Translations under genes and position numbers: made by a program | DNA from: Telopea speciosissima | Lineage: Eukaryota; Streptophyta; Magnoliopsida; Proteales; Proteaceae | Direction of reading: 5' to 3' | DNA: 64,000 nucleotides | Assembly: GCF_018873765.1 (NCBI RefSeq) | Contig: NC_057922.1 | Span: forward strand, 9,127,563-9,191,562 | In this document: one piece after another, positions 1 through 11,939 of the stretch | Layout of the letters: each line of letters begins with the position of its first letter | Position numbering within the stretch: position 1 is the stretch's first letter | The notes under the pieces: generated by a model | Told to the model about the DNA's origin: nothing | The model's input: only the letters and a program-made list of their open reading frames with translations | The model's database searches: none

Positions 1-769
1 TCAGTCAAAACGACTCAGAACATATAGTTAGAGCTTGTTACAACAAGAAGTCTTAATTGATATATGCAGACTAGAAATCCCAAGCCTGATGCTATTCAAC
101 TCAATTAGGCAATGCAGACAATAAAAACCTACAAGTGTACTTACTAATCAAACATTTTTGTTTCTAGAAATGGTAACTGAATGAACTGGTGCTGTTAAAC
201 ATGGAATGGTTGCTGCCTTGCTGAAATCGTTGGCTAACCAATGTCTAGGCATACTGAATGCCATCCTGACCATTTCAAAAGTAATATCTTAATTAAAATT
301 AAAAATATGAAAAACACAAAATTATTATATAATTAAGCCAAGATTTGGGAGAGCTTAGGCAGTTTTCACATTCACCATAGAAGAGGAAAAAGAGAGGTAG
401 CACCTTAATTCCCACCAGTCAATCTCAAATCAGAAAGAGGTAAGTCTCTACATCTCTGCCTCTGGTCACGCATTTGATATCAGAGAGAGAAAAGAGAGAG
501 TTTCAAAGCCTCTACTTCTGGACTCTCCATCTCTGACTTCGTTAAGCTCTGATGTCTTAATCATCTAAGTCCTGCTTGAATACCAACAAATTGAGAGAGG
601 AAGGATCAAGACCTAGCCAACCAAATGTTTAATCAACATGCCTTTCCAGCATTTCGAACAGGAAAAATGTCCGTCCCATTGACTAAGTCAACCCCTCCTG
701 ATTGCAGAAACGGTTGGCTAAGACGAACATTTTTGGGGTACCCTAGACAGCATTTTGAACACTGTGAAA

Positions 770-1177
770 GCATATGTGGATGACATAGTTATCAAGGGTA
801 CCAGCAATTTGGCTCTTTGGGAGTTGAGAAACTTTACAATCCACAGGATGTCAGGATCACTTAGAATGTAAATTTGTCTCCAGTATTTATGGGGTCACAG
901 GAGAAATGTTTTCCTTTTCTTTTGTTTATGGTTCTTCAGTCCCTCCTTATTTTGAGTACATTTTTTTCTATAAGCATATGTGGATGACATAGTTGTAAAG
1001 GATACCAGCAATTTGGCTCTTTGGGAGTTGAGAAACTTTACAATCTACAGGATGTCAGGATCACTTAGAATGTAAATTTGTCTCCAGTATTTATGGGGTC
1101 CCAGGAGAAATGTTTTCCTTTTCTTTTGTTTATGGTTCTTCAGTCCCTCCTTAGTTTGAGTTACATTTTTTTCTATG
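770..1177 (+). repeat. 204-bp direct tandem duplication with a reverse-transcriptase-like YVDD remnant
   Basis: Two adjacent copies, 770-973 and 974-1177, are nearly identical (a few substitutions and one-base changes). Each copy opens with a frame reading AYVDDIV, which resembles the YVDD active-site box of LTR-retrotransposon reverse transcriptase, but the frame is soon closed by a stop. I read it as a decayed retroelement scrap duplicated in tandem. The retroelement identity rests on one short motif. Confidence 0.7.
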
Positions 1178-2284
1178 ATTTCTATACCAATTGGGAACAC
1201 TGTAAGGCCTATACTGTTAGGGCAAAGGGTCTAGTATTGTCAGCCACTTTTTGCATCTGCTTTTTTAAGGTTATGTGCCCACATCCGACTCAAACTGCTG
1301 CGCCTCTTGTCTCTCTTTATCTTTTCCACTGAAACTGCTGCTAATTTAAAAAGGTGAATTATTGTTAAGGTCGGTTATTTTTCAAAATGTCACAAGGTAT
1401 CTATTCTGCCACGCGGACAGATTATAGGTTCATCACAAACATTGGATATAAAGGACATGGTCTAGATTATCCCAGTGTCAAATTTAAGAGTCTAATTCAA
1501 TCAAATATCTCCTTTTGTATAGGCACACATCTCATGTATGTCCCTGCATGTGTACCAGTACTCTAGACATTTAGTTTCAACTCTCCCAACTCTGAGTGGG
1601 AACAGACGGTTTAGATTAAAAAATATATAAAAATGGATGATTTGGATTTATCTTGTGATTTTCGAAAACATCATCTTCCATTGTTACATGGATAACAACC
1701 CATTTAAATAAGAAAAACTGCAAGAAAAGACTTTTTGGCATAGTCTTTGTTATCATCACTTGCTTTCAGTAGTTTTCCACAATTTGAGGTTGCTAAATCC
1801 CAAAATGGCACATTACTTTCCTCAGGAGGTAAGATCGGTGCCAGCACTGAAATATAGATACATACAGTGCATGTCCCATTGAAAATACAGTTGAGAAGAA
1901 CCATAAGTTGGCAGTGAAGACCATTATGTGGCACTGAAAATATTGATAATCTTAGTCTTACAGAGACTAGCGCTCAATGTGAATTGGTAGTAAGACCGAT
2001 TAGTTCAAACATTTCCAGTACCGACACTACATATAGTTAACCGCATGAACCAATCTATCAACTTGATTTTTTTATTCTCTTCCCCCCCCCCCTCCCTTCT
2101 TCGCTTTTCTTCTGAGTCTACTTTACCCCAGAGCAAATTAGTCAATGGGATGACTCCCCATGTACCAAATACTTGTTGAGCGACATCCTTGAATTCCTGA
2201 CTCCCATGTCAACTCGTATGACTACCACCAAGTCATGTCGCTCTTCCAAGGTTGGATACTTTCAGAAGTGGGAAAGAAACTAGA

Positions 2285-2650
2285 ATGCATAATTCCTATT
2301 TTCATCAATTTCACCATGAGTGGTAAAACTAGAATGGATAAAATAAGGAATGAATTAGAGCTAGTTTAGGAGTAGCTCCGATACATGATAAGTTCCGAGA
2401 AAGTGATTTGAGATGGCATGGACATGTGCAACGGAGGCCTTTGAATGCTCTAGTACAGAGGAGTGATTTGATTCAGATTGAAGGAGCTAAAAAAGGCAGG
2501 GGTCGGCCTACAATGACTCTAGGAAAAGTGGTGAGGAATGTCTTGCACAGCTTAGAACTAGTAACAAGTATGGCTTTGAATAGAGCTGATTGGAGGAAAA
2601 GGACCCATGTACATGACCCCATATAGTTGGGATAAGGCTGAGTTGAGTTT
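2285..2650 (+). mobile_element. LINE (non-LTR) retrotransposon 3' fragment
   Basis: The frame at 2408-2626 reads RWHGHVQRRP, then RSDLIQIEGAKKGRGRPTMTL, then WRKRTHVHDP. This is the conserved tail of a plant L1-type reverse transcriptase ORF. The part upstream of 2408 still resembles the preceding GKTR.DKIRNE block but is broken by stops and a frameshift. It is a 5'-truncated dead copy. Related pieces lie at 18575 and 53085. Confidence 0.85.
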
Positions 2651-3123
2651 TATCTATTTCACCATGAGAATATGACATAAGTTTGTTTCGTAATAAGTAT
2701 AATCTTAGTGTGAACTTGACTTTACCAAACAGATAACCCAAAATAAATGGCACATAGTTTATATCACAGAAGAAACAAGCAGTAAAGGAATTATTATCTA
2801 CACGAGGATAATAAATACTTTGCAGAGGTTTTTCTTATCAAACTGATGACGGATGAGAATTTCTTAATAGTCAACAGTCTTATACCATAATCAAACATAC
2901 AAGGTCTTAGTTTTAATTCCTTTTCATTTTCTCCTCTATTCTTAAAAAAAATAAAAAATAAACAGAACCAGCACAAGCTACTAGGGAAATAGAAGTTTAA
3001 ATGAGGAACTCATTAACTAACTCAAGACAAAAACTAATAGTCTGCATATGCTGTCAATACCAAAATCCTTCCTAGTCACAATCATTCTAAGCACAAGGAG
3101 ATTAACACCGTAGGCAACAATAC

Positions 3124-6100
3124 CGTGTAAAGTCATCGACCAAATTAATTGTAATATTTGGTTTCCAATATGAAACCCATTCTGTTGGACCATCATCTTT
3201 TGAATCAGTCCGACTTTCATCTACCACCTGTAATGGGCGGCATATTCTTCAGATATCCAAATGAGAGACGACAACAACAGGAAAAAATATAATACAGAAA
3301 GGAAATAAAAGAAATGCATGGAACAAGTGAAAATTAAATTTAGAAAATCAGAATAAGTATCAAGAGCATAACAATATTCTTTTGTCGGTTCAACATGCAC
3401 AGCTATATGGAAAAGGATATCTACCAATAACTTCCATGAGAGAGTTTGCTATCCATATGAAACGGAGTGCCAAGACTTAGCATACATGTAGACCATCAAA
3501 CAATAACTGACATAAGTGCATGAGGATCAACGAAAAGAACAAACCTCAGATGCATTTTCGCCCTCTTCAGAGCCTTTGGCATTCCCCAACAAGCTCTTCC
3601 TCTTATTTGCTTTTGACTTGGGTAGGTACATTACAACAGCTGTAATCAGAGCACAGAGGAAAATCACATACGTAGAAAAAATTCTGAGGCATTGAGGTTT
3701 TAAAAAGCTAATTCAAGCAACCTAAAGACTGTAGAATTACTTACGATGTGTCCTCCCAAAGGCCATAAATTGCTGATATTCCGGATCGTTAGGGTCTGGA
3801 GGATAACCAGAACGTGCAAAGAAAACATGTGCATATAGACTACCATTGTGCTTCAGGGACTGGATCAAATAATGAAATTCATGAAGCAATAACGAGAAAT
3901 AATCAGAAGATGACGAAAATGAATAACTTGCATTAGCAAGGATTTCATGTCAATTTAAACATTACAATATCCCCTTTGAATACCTCTGATGGAATATATT
4001 TAATGAAACGAGACCTTGTACCATCAAGTCCCCAACTTGCATATGGAATGTTTGTCTCGTGCCAAATAAGGGCACCCTCGTTACTGAAGTCATTAAACTT
4101 TTCATGCTGTGAAAGATACAACCACATATCCTGTCCATAAAAGAATGCAGTCAACTAATGAACTATTGGTCAAAAATGGGATAAGGGACAATCAGCAATA
4201 GATAGCATAATACATGCAATGTGCATTATTTAAATATACAATTTTTATTTCTCAGGCTGAAAATGATATCCGAATGCCTCAACATGTTAACAAAAAAAAT
4301 ACCAAAACAGGTACTTTATGCGGCCTAAATATTTTTCTTCCCTCACCAATAACTATATTTCATATAGAAATATATGCAAGGAAGAACAAAATAAGATAAA
4401 AATGGATGCTTTGAAAAAAAATATATCAATTAGCTAATATCATACACTGTATACGAGAGAAGTCCCTCCCTCCCTCTCCAGAGGCAAAATCTATCAACAG
4501 CCACTATATGTTGGGCATTACACCCCCAGCAGATGCTCAGAGGCCCCAGCCACTTTCGTCTCCCCTTGTTTTCCCTCTCCCTGCTCTATATTTTTTCATC
4601 ACTTGCTGTTTTTTGCACTCTCTTTTGATGGTTCCATTTGATCCATTGTGTATGGATCTTCAACTTGCCTTTCTCTATTTAAAAAATAATGAATCATTGC
4701 ATATTAAAAAAGATTACAATGTAATCCCATTGTATTATCAGCTATTTTCCAATATCTGTAAGTCATACTTATCTGCTTGTCAAAAAAATGGTGGATTGCT
4801 GCAGAATAAATGTTAGAAACTATGTAATTATTAGATGGGCTCATGTTCTCTGTGCCACAGCGCAGGCTGCGCCCAGACACATGGGCCTGCCACTCAGGGG
4901 GGCAGGTTGGTCACTGCGCCCACCCCCATGTATCTGGGCGCAGCCTGCGCCCCCAGCACAGAGAACATTCTCCCTTATTAGATATTTCACCTTAGCATAA
5001 AATTAAGTACAGATCTACCTCAACAATTAAAGCTAAATCACAGTACCAGCATACTAGATTAGCCACTACTAGCTATATCTATGTCCCATATTACAGGAAA
5101 TTAAGAGTTGTTTCACTCATAGTATTGCCAATAGGTATTCCAAGAATCCAAAAACTATTAGATTCAATTAATTATTTCTTCAAATATGATTCCACTATGT
5201 TTCACTACCTTGAAAGTTCCGTCCCATCTAGTTCCCCAACCGTCACCCCCAAAAAAAAACCCATTTGTTCTATTCCTTTCTTTTCTCTCTAATTGAAAAG
5301 GAAGGATGCCGAGAACTGATATCTAACTTTGATTGGAGGTATAGCTCTCACCAAACTTGAAACCATACAATAGTGCATGATGCATGCTCTTGAGTTCTAG
5401 TTGGAAGGTTTAAAATCACCTGAAACATTTTTCCAGTACAAGATGGAACTTATACAGGTTATGATTTGATTGAACCTCCACCTTTCAACCCCATCATGTC
5501 CTAAAACAGAAGGCTTACTTAGTTGAGGAAGAAACATTTTAAAAGACAGATGCCTTTGAAAAGTGAACTGTACAAATTTACAGACCTGTTAGTGCAGCAT
5601 TGAGAGGCAGGATTCCAATCAATCATGCAGATTAATGCAGGGCCCATGCTCTAGCATTACTAATACAAATACTAAAAGAACAAAATATGGAATTTTGGGA
5701 CTATCAGAAATATCTAGACATGGTATTGCTTTAAATCCAACTCTCACAGCAACTATAAGTCTATAATCCAGTCAAACAGCAGGATCAAACTACCAAAGAC
5801 CAATATTGAGCATTCTGGAGGTGTCCTAGTGTCACATAACTCTCTCTATATAATGCTGTATCTCAGTTTCTACTTGTACAGACTTCAAATCAGTTGTATT
5901 GAGCTCCAATTCTTAAAATTTAAATTAATAATGGGAGACGCATAGGCACACCACCCACATTTGGTAAGCTTGCAGGCAGCACCAATCGGAGTGCTGAAAG
6001 GGGCATCATATAGGAGGGGCAGGGGTTCATTTCAAAGGGGGAAGAGAGAGATAGTGTACCCAGCCTTTTCCTATTAATAATATTCTCATGGAGTTCAAGC

Positions 6101-6964
6101 ATAGCTCCCCTGTTCAAAAAGTGGGGGAAAAAAATCATATGAAAAAATGTGATCTTAGTTCAACCCATTAATAGGATTAATGAATCAGAATAAAGTAACT
6201 GGTTAACGAACATAGTTGGAAAGCTAAGGGACCTAACTCCTACAACCTAATTTTGCAGTTAACTTGGTTCGCCTGTTCTTGAATAATCACAAAGCTCAAC
6301 ATTTCTAGTCTTCATTTTATGAGAAAAACTGCTTCCTTCGATACATTAAATCTTGATATAGAGAGCAGAAATCATCAACATTATGTGAGACTGACAAGAT
6401 CCCCATTGCAACTTAAGGTAACCCAAGGAGCTTAAACAGTGCATCAAACATGAAATAGAAAGGGCTTTCTTCTCATTAGCTTTAAAGCAGGAGTATGTCT
6501 TATATCTGTATCAGTAGCCTGACAAAAACAAAACCCGCTGCCCGCTGCGTCACTGAATTCCTTCTCTAAATTGATTTCTTACTTGTAATACTGAATTTGA
6601 ATATGTTGGTCTAGTGACAGGTTCCCAGAAAAGAGTAAATTCAGAGGTATCAAAGCACGAATTGCGAATAAAAGCAGAAGTAAACAAACTTATATGCCTA
6701 AACTTCACACCTTTGTATTATATATCCAAAAGAACGAAGTGAGAGACAAACCAGGAGTTCGCCCTTGTTGAAGAGATTGGAGATCTGCTGGGAAGGTTCA
6801 GTTGGTTGCTTGGGACCGAAGAACTTACTGATGAAATAAAAAAATATCGCAATCCTTATTACCCCCGTCACCGTCTGCCCAAGTCCTGCTGGTTGCTGCT
6901 GCTGCCCTCCTCGCCCTGGTTCTCCCTGCTGTCCCGCTACTTCACCCGTTGATGGGGGCGCCAT
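3124..6964 (-). CDS. CLPTM1 family transmembrane protein, 5' exons (partial)
   Basis: Five coding exons on the minus strand: 6964-6752, 4130-3984, 3859-3745, 3639-3545 and 3227-3124. Together they give 224 codons plus two bases; the 3' part is outside the window. The start is the ATG at 6964 (MAPPSTGEVAGQQG), typical of plant members; an ATG further upstream in frame is unlikely. Residues 1-40 form a Gly/Gln-rich tail, followed by a hydrophobic segment (VTGVIRIAIFFYFISKFF). The lumenal-type domain then includes LSQHEKFNDFSNEGALIWHE, NIPYASWG, GSLYAHVFFARSGYPPDP and WVSYWKPNITINLVDDFTR, close to remembered Arabidopsis CLPTM1-like sequence. Human CLPTM1 is a multi-pass membrane protein involved in surface-protein trafficking; the plant role is unclear. 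All visible borders are GT-AG and keep frame. Intron 1 (2.6 kb) contains a foldback element. Confidence 0.92.
4131..6751 (-). other. Intron 1 of the CLPTM1-type gene
   Basis: This intron separates the N-terminal exon from the exon starting DMWLYLSQ. It holds one GC-rich foldback element (4842-4969). The rest is AT-rich, with only short chance open frames on both strands; I see no gene in it. Confidence 0.8.
4842..4969. repeat. Foldback MITE-like element, family F2
   Basis: The left arm (TGTTCTCTGTGC, then GCGCAGGCTGCGCCCAGA) is matched in reverse complement by the right arm ending GCACAGAGAACATTC. The centre is G/C-rich and contains GGTCACTGCGCCC. A second copy with the same arms lies at 50596-50723 in a TNL intron. 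It is GC-rich in an AT-rich intron, which makes it stand out. No transposase frame is present, so it is non-autonomous. Confidence 0.85.
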
Positions 6965-7200
6965 AACTATGCTAGCCCCAAAACAGAGAAAACTAACGGC
7001 AAACTCCAAACAACAACACTTAAAACCTCAAGTACTCAAAAAAACTAAATCATTCAATCCATGAACGATCGACCGATTCAAGAAGAAGGGAAGATGATCT
7101 CCGAATCTAGTCTCTAGTCTCTACTCGAATTAACTGATTCGATCGATTTAAGCGAGTGCGGACTGACACTTGACAGCAAGTGGCCATTGATATCGAAGCT
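6965..7200 (-). promoter_or_regulatory. Probable 5' leader and core promoter of the CLPTM1-type gene
   Basis: This is the region just upstream of the ATG on the minus strand. It is followed at higher coordinates by pyrimidine-rich sequence (around 7205-7235) and then by the foldback pair at 7415-7790. No clear TATA box was identified; the transcription start was not located. Confidence 0.4.
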
Positions 7201-7414
7201 ATTCTCATTTCTTTTTTCTTTCTCTCTCCCACGCACATTCTCTGGTTGCATGCACTAATTTTATTTTATTTTTAAATCGAATATGTGAAAGAGGAGTTTT
7301 AAACCATCGGATTGGTGTCATTCGGATTTTAGCCACTACAAAGTCGGTTAATAGATTCTTATTTGACAGCTAACGATGTGAGTTAAAATTTACAGGTCGC
7401 TAGGGCTGTGTATG

Positions 7415-7790
7415 GCGGAATTGGATCTTATCCAGCCGTGGCGGGAGCTGCACCTGTGCAGTACCGCTAAACGACAGAAAAAACAGGGGTAAGATAGTCA
7501 TTTCACAGGTGGGTCCCACCTGGGCCCCACATGTGAAATGACCACCCTCCCCCATAGTTAGGGTGGTTTTTGGTGCTGCACCCTGGACTTGGATCTTGTG
7601 CAGCTGTGGCGGGAGCTGCACTGTGCAGCACCAAAAACCATCCTAAATACAGGGGGAGGTGGTCTTTTCACATATGGGGCCCAAGTGGGACCCACCTATG
7701 AAATGACTACCTTACCCCTATTTTTCTTGTCGTTTGGTGGTGTTGCACAGGTGCAGCTCCCACCACAGTGGGATAAGATCCTTTTCCGGC
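7415..7790. repeat. Inverted dimer of foldback family F3
   Basis: Two units lie in opposite orientation, about 7415-7578 and 7580-7790. The left end reads GGATCTTATCCAGCCGTGG and the right end is its reverse complement. Each unit has inner arms around GGAGCTGCAC and a core with GTCATTTCACA and GGGCCCCACATGTG. A single unit of the same family lies at 42107-42298. The dimer sits about 450 bp upstream of the CLPTM1-type start codon. Confidence 0.85.
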
Positions 7791-8034
7791 ACCCGTTTCT
7801 TGTCGAAATAGTATTCCAAGTAACAAATACTTTTTTTTTTCCCCAAAGTTCATTTGCAATACAATAAAGGGAAAATTGAAAAATAAAATTTGTCACTAAA
7901 AAACAGAAACAGGAATACATATTACGTTGGTCGAAAACTCGAAATTAGTATTTCTATTTTCACCCCAAAAAAAATTAGTATTTCAATGTTACGAATATTT
8001 TTTTTCCTATTCATTTGCAATACATTTGATGGAA

Positions 8035-8192
8035 AATTATCTCCTCCAGTTCCTCTAATAGGGGGTGGTGGACCCCACTCAGGTAGAGTGTTTGGGCAGG
8101 GATAGGGTGGTCATTCCAGATTTCTAGCCCCTCCCCCTTGTTAGAGGAATTGGGGAACTGGGCCGGGCAGGAACTTGGAGGTGATAAAGATC
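8035..8192. repeat. Foldback MITE-like element, family F5
   Basis: The left arm reads TTATCTCCTCCAGTTCCTCT and AATAGGGGG. The right arm, in reverse complement, reads TTATCACCTCCAAGTTCC, and further in AATTCCTCTAACAAGGGGG. The core at 8108-8117 is GGTCATTCCA. There is no coding capacity. Confidence 0.7.
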
Positions 8193-9193
8193 CACGTTTG
8201 TATAAAATAATATTATCTGATAAAATTGAAAATAAAATAGAAACACATGTGGAATGCATATTACGTATATCTTATGTTCTGTAGAGGTGGAAGTGAAGGT
8301 GGTGGTATGAATTAAAATCTTTTGTAGTACCGTTAGGTGTGCACCGCCATGTGTGTCATGTGTACCATGTGGCCTTTGCTATGCCGTCGGATGTGCACCA
8401 CACACCCGAAGGTACTGCAGAGGATCCCGGTCCGTGGTGGTATCGACTTTATCATCTCAAGTGCGGTTCACTGCCCAATGCACCTATGTGACGGGAGATG
8501 CACAACACTTGAGAGAATAAAAATCCATCACTCTCCTTGGGTTGAGTATCGTTCGATGTGCCACGTAGATACACTAGACAGTGCACTGCACTTGAGAGAA
8601 TAAAAATTCCAAATTTATTGGGTTTCTTTTTTATATATAAACAACATCAAATCTGTTTCACTAGTGATCATATTTTTTTCACTCTTATTCCAAATTAATT
8701 CTAAAAAACACACCCAAAAAAAAAAATCAGAACTTTTTTTTTATCCAATACAAAAAAAAAAAAAACACCATAACTGTTTCTAAAATGTTGCCTTACAAAC
8801 CATGCATGATGATTGATGATAACCTGACAGATGAGTGATGGATTTCAAGCCCAATCCACTTCGGACTTTGAGACCGGGCTGAACTAGAAGCCCATCCTGA
8901 TTGCCAAGGCCTACTTATGCTGGGTTAGGACAAATGTTTTGTCCAGTCCAAGTCCAACATAGACTGTGGCAGGGTCAGGACTAAGGTTTATATATATATA
9001 TATATATTTTGTGTGTGTGTGTGTGTATGTGTGTGTCTATCCTAATCTAGGAATTACAAAGGGAAGGCTAAGGGATGAGCTTTTCAGCCAGCGGTTTAGA
9101 CTTTAGACCAGGGTTAGGAATTTCAGGCCTCGCGTTAGGCCTTGGGTCGAGTCTAATATGGTCTAATATGGTACATCAACGACTTAATATAAG
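8193..9193. other. Intergenic stretch with degenerate repeats and a microsatellite
   Basis: The phrase CACTTGAGAGAATAAAAAT occurs near 8507 and again near 8589, suggesting a decayed repeat pair. A-runs and T-runs follow. A (TA)n(GT)n microsatellite lies at 8987-9037. No gene was seen. Confidence 0.6.
8987..9037. repeat. (TA)n-(GT)n compound microsatellite
   Basis: A run of about ten TA units is followed by about ten GT/TG units with one interruption. Confidence 0.9.
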
Positions 9194-9376
9194 GAAAAGC
9201 AATGCCACCCATTTGTGTGCAGTGGTGTGTACCTACGCTCAGATACAGCCAGGCACAAAATGACTAGCCCGCCCCCATGGAAAGGTAGGGGTGTGCTGGT
9301 CATTTCACACTCGGCTGTGTCTAGGCAAAGGTATACGCCACATCACATGACCGGGTGGCGTTCTTTCTCCCTTTAA
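9194..9376. repeat. Foldback MITE-like element, family F7 (copy 1)
   Basis: The outer arms are AGCAATGCCACCC at the left and, in reverse complement, AAGAACGCCACCCGG at the right; inner arms carry AGATACAGCC and AGACACAGCC. The core at 9298-9308 is GGTCATTTCAC. A diverged relative lies at 11600-11795. Confidence 0.7.
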
Positions 9377-9429
9377 TATATTAGACTAACGTATTTAGGT
9401 TAAATTTTTTTTTTTTTTTTTCTAGGGCA

Positions 9430-9665
9430 AAGATTGGAAGTGTGCAGATTTTTACGCATGCTCTATGTCTCACATCCCCATGGACCCCACACTCTCTTTC
9501 CTCTGTAGAACCCCCTGTTGGATAACATTCACTTTCACATTCCTTCATTGGTGGGAAACTGCAGTCTAAGCATCATAGATCAATGGAGGAGCACACCTGG
9601 GTATCTACCCAGAGGGCATAGGTGTCATTTCATGGTGCCTTGTGAGAGGGCGTAGGATCTTTTTC
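9430..9665. repeat. Foldback-type element, family F4 (copy 1, degenerate)
   Basis: It shares with 10800-10962 the phrases GAGCACACCTGGGTA, CTACCCAGAGGG and TGCCTTGTGAGAGGGCGTAGG, and a core GTCATTTCATGG at 9624-9635. The left arm is poorly kept. Confidence 0.6.
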
Positions 9666-10499
9666 CCTTTATATTTATATGTATACAAAATAGCATGAAA
9701 ATGAAAAATAAAATAAAATAGTGCCAAGTCCAGCCCACTCTGATCCCAATAAGATCGAGCCTAGACTAAGAAGATCGGGCCTAGACTAAGATATCCCAGC
9801 CGAACTTGGGCTTAGTCGTGGACCCTGGGTTGAGCCTAAGTTTTCAAAATACGTAGTCCAACCCGGCCCATTCGCACCACTAATGGAAACAAAAAATAAA
9901 AAATCTATGTGAGACTGAGAACCCATTAATGTCCAAAAATAAGTCTTGGCCAGTCGCAATGGAGGAAAATATCTTACACCAGAAGCCTACATCACACATT
10001 ATTAGGTTGCACTCAAAGCTTGTGATATATTGTTTGGGGCGAGGGTTCTCTAAGCAAACATGATATTCTCCACCCTCTCAAGTAAATATTGTTTATTCAT
10101 TTATTTAAGGAGAGAGAAAAAAAAAATCAAATTCCATCATGTGTCATAATAAAACGTTTGAAATTGAATTGAATTTTATATTTTTATGAACCCATTTGGG
10201 TCATGGGAAATATACACCTCCTTTGTTCCTTAAAAATTGTCAACTTTAAGTGTTCCAAAATGATAATCAACTTCAAGCATTTAATATAATAATTTTATTC
10301 TACCTTTGACACACTATTCCAATGGGATATATTTTTTCAGGCAATATTCCAATAGGATATTGACCATGGGAAATTTAAGGACAAGATAAATACAGCAAGA
10401 CTAATACAGGTTATTAAACTAAAATTAATGTTAATCACTGATGTTTGTATGATTTGCATTTAATGAACTCTTACTTCATTCACAAGTTCATTCAAAATA
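9666..10499. other. Intergenic AT-rich stretch
   Basis: 9727-9870 carries GGGCCTAGACTAAG twice and CCAACCCGGCCC-type words that echo 8830-9130, so an old repeat may span this part. The remainder is AT-rich with no recognisable gene. Confidence 0.5.
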
Positions 10500-10650
10500 A
10501 CTTTGTTTGGGAGTGTGGCCTACTTCAGCACTCTCATAAATCTATTCATCTCCTCCCTATATAAAAGACACCTCTGTCCCCTTGTTTTGAGGAGGAGAGA
10601 GATAGACACATGAGAGTACCGAGGTAGGTCACACTCAAAAATTACTTCCC
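10500..10650. repeat. Foldback MITE-like element, family F1 (copy 1)
   Basis: The left arm GGGAGTGTGGCCTAC and the right arm GTAGGTCACACTC are inverted. The centre has the family phrases CCCCTTGTTTTGAGGAGGAG and GATAGACACATGAGAG. It is one of at least seven copies in the window. Confidence 0.8.
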
Positions 10651-10799
10651 AATAATAAAATATAACTTAAAAACGTACATCCATTATTACTAAAGAATGG
10701 AATCCATCAGTTTCGTGTAGTAGTTATTTCAAAGATCACAATTTATAGACTTGTTGGATTTGTGACAACCATGCCAGCGCATAAACCATATTAAAAGTA

Positions 10800-10962
10800 T
10801 GGGCAAGAGATCTCTACTTGGTCGCATGGTCTCTACACAAGCGTTTAGACCAATGGGTGAGCACACTTGGGTAACTACTCAGGGGGCAAAGGCGTCATCT
10901 CACGGTGCCCTATGAGAGGGCGTAGGAAACACCATGTCACCGCCAAGTAGAGATCTTTTTCC
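10800..10962. repeat. Foldback MITE-like element, family F4 (copy 2)
   Basis: The left end reads AGATCTCTACTTGG and the right end reads CCAAGTAGAGATCT, its reverse complement. The core at 894-905 of this kilobase is GTCATCTCACGG. Related half-elements lie at 41561-41840. Confidence 0.8.
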
Positions 10963-11599
10963 CTACAAGTATAACCAAATTGTTTAGATTTTAATCCACC
11001 TCTCCCCCACCCCTTGAGAGTTAAAATCAATTGTAGGGGAATTCTTTCAACATCCCCATGATTTCTTCTAAATGGATTTGACCCTAATTATAGGATACAG
11101 CTATTGAATATCAATTTTTTATACATTAATTTTAGCTTAGGTGGTTAATTTCCTTCAATTTTCTTAGTGGTATGCTTAACATCCTCCTTTGTACTATAAA
11201 GGAAAAGGATTGCCACACTGTCAGTGTGTAGTTTCCTTTTCATATGATTTTTTTTTTCTTTTCATTTGTTTTGAAAATGTGAGCCTACATTTTTCAGGAC
11301 ACTTATTGATGTGGCGTGCAGATTTCTCTCACAATGGTAATGTGGGGAACTCTCTCTCAAATTATAATTATTCTTATTATTTTTTAATTACAATTTTTAG
11401 AAGATACTTAATAATGGATATTTTATACTTTTATTGTCATCTTTCTATGATCAATTAGGAATCTTAAACTAAAAAAGAATGTGCTGTCAACATATTTTTC
11501 TTTTGCTTATCTAATTTACTTGTTTGATAGGCCAATTCCTTTAAATATAACAAAGTCCAAATAATTTATTATACTCACATTTTTTTATTTATTTTTTGT

Positions 11600-11795
11600 G
11601 CGAAAGAGAACGCCACCCGATCGCGCAGTGCACGTCGCCCTTGAGCGGCTTGCGCCCAAACACAGGGATGCGCAAAATGACTATTGCATCCCTTTACTCC
11701 AAAAATGACCAAGGGTGCGACGGTCATTCATGTGCCCCTATGTCAAGGTGTAGGGCGGCGCGTCTAGCACAACTGGGTGGTGTTCTTTCTCCCTT
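11600..11795. repeat. Foldback MITE-like element, family F7 (copy 2)
   Basis: The left end is AGAGAACGCCACCC and the right end in reverse complement is AAAGAACACCACCC. The core at 11722-11732 is GGTCATTCATG. The short open frame through it is not a gene. Confidence 0.7.
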
Positions 11796-11939
11796 TTTTT
11801 TGTTTAAGGAAAAAAAATCACAAAAATTAATTACAAACACTCCTGCAACATTTTAATAAAGTGCAAGCACCCTTTTGCTTTAATCATTTACATTTTTTTA
11901 TCCCTTATGACAACAAAACGTCAGTGTGGATTATAATTT

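Larger units (their letters stand above)
1..3123 (-). other. Long intron 5 of the CLPTM1-type gene, running off the left edge
   Basis: No further CLPTM1 exon could be found on the minus strand here, although the last visible exon at 3124 ends on a good donor in mid-codon. The stretch is therefore read as at least 3.1 kb of intron. It holds a 204-bp tandem duplication (770-1177), a LINE 3' fragment (2285-2650), a C-run near 2086-2098 and otherwise AT-rich unrecognised sequence. A 76-codon minus-strand open frame at 1704-1934 resembles nothing I know. The missing exons could also have been lost, which this window cannot decide. Confidence 0.6.

Noticed and set aside
1704-1934. Minus-strand open frame of 76 codons as a missing CLPTM1 exon
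   Set aside because: The sequence does not resemble the part of CLPTM1 that should follow FTR (PPN.APYLN, FFNEFW blocks), and no suitable splice frame was found.
7400-8259. Several open frames of 71-92 codons
   Set aside because: They coincide with the foldback arms and read equally well on both strands, as expected for inverted repeats.
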